Shown: one piece after another, positions 54,128-64,000 of the stretch
How the letters are laid out: the number at the start of each line of letters is the position of its first letter
How positions within the stretch are numbered: position 1 is the stretch's first letter
Source of the DNA: Hymenolepis diminuta
Lineage: Eukaryota; Platyhelminthes; Cestoda; Cyclophyllidea; Hymenolepididae
Direction of reading: 5' to 3'
Assembly: GCA_900708905.1 (NCBI GenBank)
Contig: CAADRB010000090.1
Location: 267,275-331,274 of the forward strand
DNA length: 64,000 nucleotides
Notes under the pieces: model-generated
Told to the model about the DNA's origin: nothing
The model's database searches: none
What the model saw: only the letters and a program-made list of their open reading frames with translations
Program-made: the position numbers and the translations under genes

Positions 54128-56735
54128 TCAAACACCCTCCATCAGTACTGATTTCTCTTCAGTAGCAGGATCGGGAAGAAACAGCGGCCATGTGTAGAGG
54201 TTGCTATCAAGCCCGGCCGTGTAAAGCTCCAGCCTTCTTGCATTCCACGCACATGCTGTCATCTTCAAAGAGATAAAGAGATATTAAATTCCATTTTCTT
54301 CAACAAAGAGTTCAATCAAAAAGAGGAACTAACACCAGCAAAGTGTCTTTTGACATTCCACTGTGTCTTCTTGCCGGAATGCGCTTGATACAGTCGACTA
54401 TCAATAGCAGCAACAATAAGAGCTTTATCTGCAGGTGCAAACACAAAACTACCCCCAGCTTCCCAAGCGGGAAAACGTGGACACAGACCCCAGACGCTTT
54501 CCCCTCCAGCCACTGCTAGCCGAACACATCTTGCAGAAGCTCCCCCTGGTCCCACAATTGCACCCTCTGCTGCTAAGGCAGCAGTATGAAGACGCGGTTG
54601 AGCGCTTGCATGTGGGGTTGGAGACTGACCATCCACCTCGAGACTCCAAACCCGAAGACAGGTGCCACCTCGTGTGCCAGTTCCACCCCATGTGTAGAGA
54701 TGGAAACCATCTGGACTGTGAGCCATACTTTTCACGCCATCATTATGGGCCTGAGCTGTAAAGGAGAAAATTAAGGAATTTAGGCCTATGTAAAATGAGT
54801 TTTAGTTTATAGTAACTATATGTATTACGACTTTTACGAATTAAACTATCTTAAAGCATTCCGTCACGAACAACTTCATGTTTATTTTCCTTTTAAATAT
54901 TCTCTACTGAGCCTTCCTGACCTTACTATTGGGTTCAACATTTGAGACTTTCCAGTATCTTCACGACCTGTTCGACCAAGTCCCCTGACCGATAAAAGAC
55001 ACCCGACGATGCCAACTCACGGGATCAGTTTGACCCGGCTGGTAGATTATCTGGATTCGTTATCTCTAGTCTTTTCCGTAGACCCACACATCACGTCACT
55101 GCATCCGATTTCGAACTCACGTAGTCTCTTTCTCTCTCAATCGTCTAGGCTTTCTTTTTTTACTCAAGAAAGATATTCAACTAGCGATCTCTCTACCTCC
55201 CCTTCATCTTGCTGTGCGGTCAAAACTGTAAGAAATGAGAGGAGTGATAACTCAGCAAAAACTATAACCGCTTTAATAACTTGCCATCACATCCCATCAA
55301 AGGATGACTCTCTATGCATTTCCAAAATTACTCTTTACTCGCATTCTACATGAAAATACTTCGGTCTTTCATGTCGAAGCCGTAGTGATGTCTTTGTGGC
55401 CTCTATCTGTCATGTCTAAACGCGTTTATCGATTCCACCATTTCTACAACTGCCCCGATTCATTAAAAGTACACTGCACTCATGCCTAAGTGACTCATAA
55501 ATAGTTTGTATTTCCACCCTTACAAACACACACGCGAGCATACGCGCTTTGCTTTTACTGGTTCCTATGCCTCCCTCTCATCTCCTTTGGTCTTCGACTC
55601 TCTCTTACTTGCTTGAACCCCCATTATGATTTGTTCGATACATGCTGGCCTCCCTAGCTCTTGGTATTCTGCTCCAAAATTGTTGATGCGGTTATTAGGC
55701 GTTAGCCTCTACAATCAAGATCTGAATCATTGGTTCCTACAATTGATAACTTCTAAATTGGTAACCTCAATTCTTGTTAGCTCCAATAACGGTTGCTACA
55801 CCATCATTTAATAGGTTTCCTACAGTGCTCACCTCCATGCATGTAAACTTTATCTCCATCAACGAAGTCCTTATTTAACGCAGCGACAGGCTTTGAAGGG
55901 ACACGAATATCCCAAAAAACAACTCGTCCATCGGTCCTAAACAATAGTTTATAATCAGTTTATATACTAACCCCGCAGTGAGCAGAACAAATGAACTTCG
56001 AGCAGACCATAGAATCTGAGTAAGAAAAGGTACTGTATGACCTCCAAGTAGGCTCAAACAAGGGGCACCCACAAGCGGATCAATGCAAACCGTATGACGT
56101 TCATGAATCTTGCTGAGAGACACAGCAATCAGATTATGTTCTGTTGCACAGGACGACAAAGATGTCCAAGTCATGGCTTCCGGTGTTGCGATTGCTTCTA
56201 CGCACTATGAAAAAACGATAAGGAAACATAAATATTCAAGTTACTTCAGTTCTGTTAGTGTCCCATATTTTGAGTGTACAGTCAACAGAGACGGTGAAAA
56301 ATGAACCCGTATCCACGGGATTCCACTGAACACAGACTGATTGACTAAGTTTCCCATCATTTGAATTAGCACCTCCAGCCCCAGTGACTAAAAGCGCTGG
56401 TGGAACTGATGTGATATGGGCGAGAGAACGAAAGGTCGACGATTTGCAGCTGGCATCATCCTGGGTTTCAATTGGACATTGCGTGTCATAGAGTAATAAA
56501 CTTCCATTCGTGCTTGCAGCCAGAAGACTAATCGAGGAAGAGATATAATAAACTAATCAAACACTGCTTACAATCGAGACTCTACAGGATCGAGAGATAT
56601 ATCCGTTATCGGACCGCGATTTTCCTCCTCAAATTTAATCGAATAATCAACGTCAAATCGATCGAGGTCAATACGGTCCTCCAAGATTTTCTGAAAAATC
56701 TGCAAACGTGATGCAAAACCCTTCTCAGAAGTAAA
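54128..56735 (-). CDS. ERCC8: ERCC8 (Cockayne syndrome A, CSA) WD40 protein
   Basis: Substrate receptor of CUL4-DDB1 acting in transcription-coupled nucleotide-excision repair. Exons (minus): 56735-56572, 56527-56245, 56204-55972, 55936-55833, 54755-54334, 54262-54128; 1341 nt, 446 codons plus stop. Matches human CSA from its N-terminus: FASRLQIFQK, RGPITDISLDPVESR, VQWNPVDTGSFFTVSVDCTL with KIWDTN, HNLIAVSLSK, LLGGHTVPFLTQILWSARSS, VVFWDIRVPSKPVAAL (WDIR, the DDB1 contact), AHNDGVKSMAHSPDGFHLYT and LRVWSLEVDG, ending in a last blade, ELYTAGLDSNLYTWPL. The human acidic tail is missing. Introns are 44, 40, 35, 1077 and 71 nt. No ATG exists in the first exon: it opens in phase 0 directly after TTATTTCAG, and initiation by a spliced-leader AUG would give MFTSEKGF, close to the human start. 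A tiny upstream exon is the alternative. Confidence 0.9.
54950..55815 (+). mobile_element. Degenerate LTR-like copy 2 inside ERCC8 intron 4
   Basis: It fills most of the 1077-nt intron, opposite to ERCC8. 55311-55625 aligns with bases 1-300 of the window; similarity continues more weakly to about 55790 (GGTATTCTGCTCC against GGTCTTCTGCTCT near 370). The left part has no counterpart because copy 1 is cut by the window edge. No gag or pol sequence is attached, so it may be a solo LTR. The ends are estimated. Confidence 0.55.
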
Positions 56736-56902
56736 CTGAAATAAGAGGAGATCAGAACTAGGAATTAAAGAGAAACAAACCAGTAAAGGTAGAACATTAT
56801 TGATATTGGAGCATTTATTAAAGTGTTAAGACAAGAGGAAACAACAAAATATCTAAAGAAAGACATGAAAAGATTGCAGACGACAGGAAGTGTGAGAAAT
56901 CG
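56736..56902 (-). promoter_or_regulatory. VPS51-ERCC8 intercistronic region (candidate operon junction)
   Basis: Only 167 nt separate the VPS51 stop from the ERCC8 acceptor. In transcript order it holds pyrimidine-rich sequence, a polyadenylation signal AATAAA (56819-56814), a second pyrimidine tract, and CTCCTCTTATTTCAG| at 56736. This is too short for a normal promoter and has the layout of a trans-spliced operon junction: cleavage and poly(A) for the upstream gene, spliced-leader addition for the downstream one. Confidence 0.6.
56814..56819 (-). terminator. VPS51 polyadenylation signal
   Basis: Canonical AATAAA 84 nt after the VPS51 stop codon and 78 nt before the ERCC8 acceptor. Confidence 0.65.
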
Positions 56903-59900
56903 TTATTTTGAGAGGTTACTGCCACTCCGAGAAATATCGCAGATAGCATCAACAATCTGAAACCAATGGAAAGGAAGCGAAAGTGAGTTGATGACATACT
57001 ACCTATATAAAGTGAATAGAGAAGAAAAAAACATACACTGTCGTCCATTAATTGAGGCTCCACGCAGCGTTGCATTACACTGTACATCACATCATCCAGA
57101 ACAGTCTGTACTTGCCTACAAAACGCATGAAATGCAAAAAAATCAAAATACTGTGAAGAGGACGATTCAACATGATACCAACTACTTATCAATTGTAAGT
57201 AGAACAATATAATAAATAGAAAAAAGGACGCACTTTTCATCACCGACGAATTTCCATAGATGGACATGAAGATAATGACAATCGACTTGTATTTGCTGTA
57301 ATCCAAACTTGCCGAATGTACGGGTTCTTGCGCATTCACTGAAAGCCTGAAAATATCGGAGATACACAGGAGCAGAATAAATAGCATGTTCTTTTTTAAG
57401 GCTAATTATAATCTAAAGGATGATTGTAAAAATCTCCTTGAAGATTCCAAATCGTTTAAGCATGCAGGAGCATGCCCAGTTATCGGGACATTACGAAGTT
57501 CGGAAATCAATTGCTTGAATGTAAAAATGATGACGATTGTTACAGAAGTATTTGGTCAGGTCGATGCAAAGACCGCAAAAGTTCAAGGCCATGCGTTCTA
57601 AAATGGTGCCCGAATTGTTTAAAAACAGAAAGCAAATGGTTAGGTATAACCCAAATTTTAAATGGAACTTCATGTTAGGTATGATACTCACATTTTTCAT
57701 TTTGTAAAAAAAGGTAATTTAAAAGTAGTTACCTACTTCTCTACTGCCTTCGTAAGGCAATAAAACCAAGAAGAACCCAGAGAACACGGTTTATTTAGAT
57801 CGCACCGTATTATATCGTATTAGTAACAACTGTTTAGATAGACGAGCGGTCGTGCTTGAGGGCAGGGTGGAGAGTCAGTCATACTCATATCGTAGTGTCT
57901 TAATGGGAGTTCATCATGTGGTCAGACACCAAGAGTCCGGATGTCACAATTTACTATTATCTCGTAAGAATAGTGCTTAGAAGAATGAGCAAATGCTTGA
58001 CAAAAGTGCTGCTAATATCACCTGAATAAATTTGCCCGCATTGGTAAAACAAAATTTGCATCATTTCATGTGTCAGGGAACCCTCTTACAACAGAAGGGT
58101 AAAAGTAAAGGAAAAATAAAACAACAAAACGAATCCCTAAATCAGGCGGTCATTTCAGTCCATTCAATCTCTCTCTTAATGGTAAATTGTCAGATATTAT
58201 CAGATCAATTTTTGACCTAGCAGTAACTTTACAACTTGCCTACATATAATAGTTAATTAACTATTATGACTAGCAGTAGGGCAGCACTCACCTTAAGAGC
58301 AATCTTGATCACTCCAAATAAGATAGATTCCCGGTTAGGCTTGATAGGTTCAAATATGTCAATTCTTTGATGGAACAGTCGCCGAAGCTGGCTGGCCAAA
58401 GCAGGATCATACTCCGGTGTTGCACTTGTGCCATGGGGGATGTCGGTGTTTGAAGTTATTTGGCCTCGAAGGTGGGACATAGAGGAGCGCAAGGAGTACC
58501 GTCCGTCATTTGACCCACGACCACCACTGTCTTTTCCACCTCGGATACGACCACCACATGCTGTCAGAGGAAGTAGCTGACTCACCTAAAAACACGTGAG
58601 ACTGTGCATGACCAAGGGGAGATGTTGAAGATGAATTTATAAATACAGGCAAGAAAAAATACAGAAAACTTGATTATCAACATATATTGCGTTGTGAAAA
58701 GAAACTTTCGGACTCTAAATTAAGTCTTATCTTTATCAATAACAAGTCGATTTCTATGACATAGTGAAAAGTTAAAGTTTTCGGTAGTTCATTAACTTAA
58801 TATCATAAAATTGTTTTCAAAATTCTGAAATCATTTGTCAAGAGAAGACAACAAATATTTTGACATTTTGAAAGCTTAGATACGCTCAAGAGTAGGAAGA
58901 GATGGAAACTCTTTAAAAGAAACCGGAGGCAAATTTCAATATAACCTGGTACAACAAAATAGCGAATTCCTAGCAAATTTATTAGGTTTGATGAAGCAAA
59001 CAATTCTGCCTTATAAATAAAAAGTGATTTATTCTTTTTGATCATAATGAAGTTCCCTAGTTGTTCTCTAAAATGACCACTTACAATTCAAATATTCAGG
59101 AAAAACTTGATACAATAAACCTAGAGTGTTAAGAACAACCTTAAGTAGTCTTGAAGTTTGGCAGTTATTTCAAAATCATCATAAATTTTTAATCTAGAGA
59201 CTAAGAACTGCCTAAGAACATCCCAAAGAAATTATCTCAGATGGTTTACGACTGCCAGTTTAATTATTGAAATAAGATAAATTATGTCTGAGACTGAGGA
59301 TGAAGTATGAAGGAAAGAGTAAAAGCGTAATTGTAGGCTTTACTCCAAAATTATGCAAGATAACGACACTGCGTGGCTGTTATAACTGTTATAACACGAA
59401 AATTTTCTGTTATTATTGAGCTCTGGCTTTTGCAGGCTATTTTGGGAGGCTTATAAAGTTATTACAGAGGTATAATTGGTTTTACCTGGTAATCAATATT
59501 TGACAGATCTTCAAGAACGCGTCTTATGACCGATCGGACAGTGCGGGGTTCAGGACAACGCAGCCAATCGCGAGCTTCGACCGATTTACGCATCATGTGG
59601 GCTAGTTGGGCACCCTCAAACTTGGCGAAGATTGTTAAGAGACGTACCGCTGTGGTGCGGAATTCCTCAGCCAAAGGACCTGCTGGAGTCAGGGGTTGAG
59701 TGCGAGTGGCTAACATTTGCTGAATGGCTTGTTGTTGACGCAATTGCATTGAATCGGACGCTAAAAGATTAAAAAATATATACAAAGATGTCTCAACAGT
59801 TATAAAATCATATAATCATATTTATCAAACTACCAATCTATGCGGGAGTACTAATTCTCAAGCTCATTTAGAAATGAGATTTCCGTAACTCAACTTGGGA

Positions 59901-62900
59901 AGAGGTGTTGAACCCCAGAGCCGTTATGACAGAAGGGTCCGATTGTACTACTGTCGTCGATTACTTCGATAACTGAATGTGCATCGAACCTGTAACCTAA
60001 CTTGACAGATGTACAAGTTTTCATCTGTGCTATTGATACAGGGAAGTATAATTTGCAGTCCATTTACAAGATAACAATTTTCAGCTACGATAAATACCCC
60101 TGAGGTTATTTGACATTTTCTATTAAGACTACAGCTAGGATCGTTACTTCATATTCAATAAACCAGAAATTCGAACTACAGAGATTTCAAATTGAAAATC
60201 TTTTCAAAAAATTTAGCCACCATAATTTAGCTTAATCTAGCTTAACTTAATGGTTCCTCGCTTGGGGAATAGAAATTATTGTCAACAAAAAGAACCGTTA
60301 TTCATTATTCTGTTTCTCTTACCTTGTCATGTTCAACAAATACAAAAAACCTTCCAAGAGCTTCCGAAGGATACTTGGGAAATGCGTAGATATATGAGAA
60401 TTAATCATTAGGTCAATGATTCGTGAGAAGCCAAAGTCTATAAGGTTGTTAAAATTGGGACTGCAACTTGAAATGTGGATATGAAAACAAGGTACTTCTC
60501 TCGAGAATTGCCTTTTGAATTAAATTGAAAATAACTGAAAAAGGCATTTTTAAAGTATATTTCCCATGTAACTTCTTTGTTGTCATTAGAGGTAGTTATA
60601 AGAATTGCAATCACATATTTTATAAAAGGTTGCTCTGAAGATTAAATGTGGATGTAGTACTTACATTTCGGTTGACCCAACATGAGAAATTCATCAACAT
60701 TATTCAGAAGATGACCGATGGTTCCAGAATTCGCCCATTCGAAGCACAATTTTCCCATCAGGAGAATTAGACATCCAGGAATGCTAGAAGGCGTACACTG
60801 ACAAGGAGAGCAAACCGTAAAAACTAACAAGAAAACTAAAAAATACAGCGACAACAATACGAGTAATACCTTTGAGAGATCCTCACAAAATTGAATCAAG
60901 AATCGTAGATAGGTGGTAACAATGCCTTCTCGAACGTAATCGAGGCAAAATGTGGCGCGAAATAGTTGAAGATGGGAAAAGCTATTCTCATTCGACAAAA
61001 ATGGCTGAAACAAAGTGTGAAGTCAGTCAATAAACGAGAAATAAATGGGAGCTGTTAAAATGTTGTCGAAATACCTCAAGGGATTTGAGACAAGCGCGAA
61101 GATTCGTGGCTAGAACTCGACTCATTTCGTCGTAAATTTCCATCAGAGTTTGATTATCGCTCTCACCATTACTACAATTGTTAATAAAAAAGAGAGAATA
61201 ATCGATAATACGTAAAACAGTAGGTTAACAAAAAACATAGCCATAAAACAGTAAAAAGTTAATGGCAAGGCTTTTCTAATAATAGAACCTATCAAACGTA
61301 CTACCATTGTTGTGGCAGTTGTATTAGCAACCAATGAGTCACAGGGAGAAATCTAATCATCAATACTCCTGTTTTTCAACAACGTGATAACGTCCAACTT
61401 TACCTATACAACGAAATGAACTGCAAGAATTTTAATACCATCAAATCGTAGAAAATCGAATTAAATAGCTATGCATAAACTAAAATTCAAATAGATTAGT
61501 GGAAACTTCCTCGTATAATCATCAGCTACGAAAGTTATTGAGATCTCTTTTAGAACAACTGAATATACACCAATGCGTTTCCAACATGAAAGATAAATAC
61601 GATTAATAATTCCTAAGTCCACGGAGAAAATGATTTTAAAATACGCATCGTAGACAGAGGAAGACTCCTGATGATAAGCTAGCATGTTACTATCCGTCGA
61701 TTGATCAGTTATAATACGGTTTTGCTATTCGACTCATTAGATCTATATCGACGAGCAATGAGACCAAATGTGCAACCCAAGTGATATGAAGGGGATGAAT
61801 CTCATTAAAAGATATAAAGTTATCATTCTTCCATTATAAAATAACATTCGAATGCATCTTAAGTGGCTAGGTATTCAGCAAGGAAAATTACACATACTAT
61901 TCTTTAATCTATAATGGGACTACTATACTTATTTAAATGTGAATAAATGTAGTGGTTAAAGAACATGATAACTCGCTCTTTTTTAGGTTTCAAGCAGGCC
62001 GAAGTGACAAGCTGTTGTCGAACATCTGTCAAGCAGTCCGCCGTTTGAACCTTGAGAGCCTGGAATTGTTTCTCCCGACAGCAGTGCTCAGCAACAACCA
62101 GGACCATATCCAATGCGGCCTCATCCAGATGGTTACTGAAATCAGTCGAAGCAAGAGATGGGGATCGATTTGGTGGTACAACCACTTCAAAAACACTTCG
62201 ACCAAAAGCTATAAGGCGTGAATAGAGACGCTCAAGTGCTCGAACGAGGAGGCCAATTTCTGTCGACTCAACACGATTCTTCAACTCTACTTTTATGAAA
62301 ACCAGAAATTTGGTGGTTACACTCTGAAGGAAGTCAAATAGCGGGGTCTCCAAATCTTCATGCAGATGGTCAGCACTGAAAATGAAAAAAATAGTGATGA
62401 TATTTTCACTGATCCTTGTTAGAAAATGAATAGGAAAGCTAATTAAACTTACTTAAGAGTTCGATTACTTAGAAATCGGGTGGAATAAGTGAACACGTAA
62501 GACACAACGCCTACAGAAATGATATCTGATGCAGCATTAGCAAAACTCAAGATATCCTGAAAAGAAAAAATTAACAGAAGAAAAACGCAGTTTTCAACAA
62601 AATGGTAAATTGAAAAAGACCCACTTCTGAGCCGTTTGCTGGATGTGAAATGGCCAAATTTTCTAGAAGTGTGTCCGTCCGATATGATGCTCTAATATAA
62701 AAAATAACAAATACAGACGATTTTAATCTTGCTGGTTATTGAGAAAGGGATCAATTAACATTTTAGTCCAGTAGGTTAGCTCTAATAGCACTTTTACAAT
62801 CTCCTATGACGAAAATAGTGGTTTTTGATATTTAGAACAATGTATAAATAAGTAAACACAGAGATACGTGACTGCGAACTATAGTGACCTCTGCTATTTT

Positions 62901-64000
62901 AAAATCACGTAATCTAAGATCATGCAGTCAGTTTCGTCATCAGTAGGAAAAATCCCGATAGTTTATACCAAATAAATGCTCTTCAAGATGGAGTTGCAAT
63001 TCCATCTGCAATCAGAGAAATTTGAATTGGATGAGATTAAAAAACTACAGATGAGCGAAATCCTCACATCTTGAAAACCTACTTACCACTTACTTACTTA
63101 CCTGTTTTGTAAACTAACCTTCGAACTAATGCACTCTAACATCTAACAGAGGAGAGGAGTTAAGTAGAAAACTTTGCATTAATATTGAAATCTCATAGTT
63201 CGCATTTTCTTCAATTCATATATCCAATGCCCAAATAGTATCCCAGATGTGACCTTTTGTTACAATTTACCAAATTTAAACATAAAAAATACTTACATAT
63301 TGAGAAACTTTTCAGCCAGCTCCAATGTTGACTGTCCAAATTGTTGTAGGACTTCAATTAACGAGTTCAAGGTCTGTGCATCTTCCTAATAAAGAGAGAT
63401 GAAGTCATGAAACAAAACGAAAACATACTGTCGAATTTAGTTTATCTTCAACTTTATTTATAATCTCATTGATGAGTTCATTACATTCATTATCGATCCC
63501 ACGAAAGGATGGAACATGTCGATGCTTGTCAAAGAAGGCTTTCGCCTTAATGTAAGCAACTACAGCCTTTGACCACTCTTCTTTTTCATTGAATTGGCGG
63601 ATTTTGGAAGGTAATGATGACAGATATCCCAGCTAGAGAAAAATAAATGATCATTTGTTATAAGTGTTTCAATTACCTTTTGAAGATTGTCAGCGGTTGT
63701 CATCAGCTTTCTCGTTGACGTTCTAATATCACGAAGCTCGTTGTCAATTTCACTCGAAAAGAGCCTGATTTCAACCATACTTTCAGCAAGAGAATTCATT
63801 TCATCCTCAATATATTTGAAATCTGTTTTCATCTAGCGTAAATAAGCTATTATACGAAAGATTTACCTGCATACCATTTTAATAGTGTGAGTTGCATTGA
63901 TAAATTTGTTGTAATTATCGTAAACAAGTGTTTGCATCTCAGAGTCCAAAGTCCTAATTTGATCACAAATTTCCGTCTCTTTAGCAATTAAGTCATTTAG
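56903..64000 (-). CDS. VPS51: VPS51, GARP/EARP tethering complex subunit (5' part outside window)
   Basis: Shared subunit of GARP and EARP, which tether endosome-derived vesicles at the trans-Golgi and recycling endosomes. Exons seen (minus): 64000-63875 (cut), 63832-63677, 63632-63429, 63385-63297, 62691-62625, 62556-62453, 62375-61929, 61171-61075, 61004-60870, 60797-60665, 59760-59486, 58585-58292, 57346-57234, 57115-57037, 56956-56903; 790 codons plus stop. Family signatures: [96 protein letters not shown] with [24 protein letters not shown] and [19 protein letters not shown], ending near IVDAIC. The start is coiled-coil-like, as in other CATCHR tethers. The end of exon 62375-61929 is uncertain (61973 possible). 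Human VPS51 is 782 aa, so little is missing. Confidence 0.93.
57386..57678 (+). pseudogene. Cysteine-rich, WAP-like coding remnant nested antisense in a VPS51 intron
   Basis: Within the intron 57347-58291, on the opposite strand, one frame reads [17 protein letters not shown]. Another frame continues [17 protein letters not shown] and then CVLKWCPNC. The order CP...C..(N)D.DC...C resembles a whey-acidic-protein or similar small disulfide domain, common in secreted helminth inhibitors. The frame changes by one base near 57515 and there is no signal peptide or start in context. It looks like a decayed copy, or an exon misread by eye. The family call is tentative. Confidence 0.3.

Noticed and set aside
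61973..62375. VPS51 exon ending at CGA|GTTATC (61973)
   Set aside because: It would need the weak acceptor GGTGAG at the next exon; the donor AA|GTATAG at 61929 pairs in phase with the better acceptor ATTGTAG.

Overview
The window looks like nuclear DNA of a parasitic flatworm, most likely a tapeworm (Cestoda). It is AT-rich. Its genes are split into many exons whose proteins align over their length with animal families (dyskerin, RBFOX, ATG5, DCAF6, LATS/Warts, ERCC8/CSA, VPS51). Many introns are only 33-46 nt, a size class known from cestodes. The species cannot be named from sequence alone. Exon borders were read by eye from GT..AG signals, reading-frame phase and remembered family sequences; no search was run.

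Layout, left to right. 1-663: remnant of a Ty3/gypsy-like LTR retrotransposon with a broken gag piece. 1125-2572 (-): dyskerin (Cbf5/DKC1), complete, 5 exons. 2573-7249: intergenic, with unidentified exon-like pieces at 4.3-6.2 kb. 7250-23539 (-): RBFOX splicing factor, 9 exons, with a 10-kb first intron that holds a decayed repeat series (17.3-20.3 kb) and a dead mariner-type transposon (20.6-21.86 kb). 25690-28397 (-): ATG5, complete, 6 exons. 29532-39658 (+): DCAF6-like WD40 protein, 14 exons. 40834-52903 (+): LATS/Warts kinase, 9 coding exons and a 5'UTR intron. 53419-53745 (-): unidentified 108-codon ORF. 54128-56735 (-): ERCC8/CSA, 6 exons, with a second LTR-like copy in its largest intron. 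56903 to beyond 64000 (-): VPS51, C-terminal 790 residues.

The genes are mostly unrelated housekeeping and regulatory genes: pseudouridylation and telomerase RNA, splicing, autophagy, CUL4 ubiquitin ligases (DCAF6 and ERCC8 are both DDB1-type receptors with a WDxR motif), Hippo signalling, and endosome-to-Golgi tethering. Two arrangements stand out. VPS51 and ERCC8 lie head-to-tail only 167 nt apart. The first recognisable ERCC8 exon has no ATG but opens in phase 0 right after a splice acceptor, as expected for a spliced-leader operon in which the leader's terminal AUG is the start codon. RBFOX keeps a 93-nt RRM exon flanked by a cluster of its own binding motif, UGCAUG, suggesting that the vertebrate autoregulatory exon switch is old.
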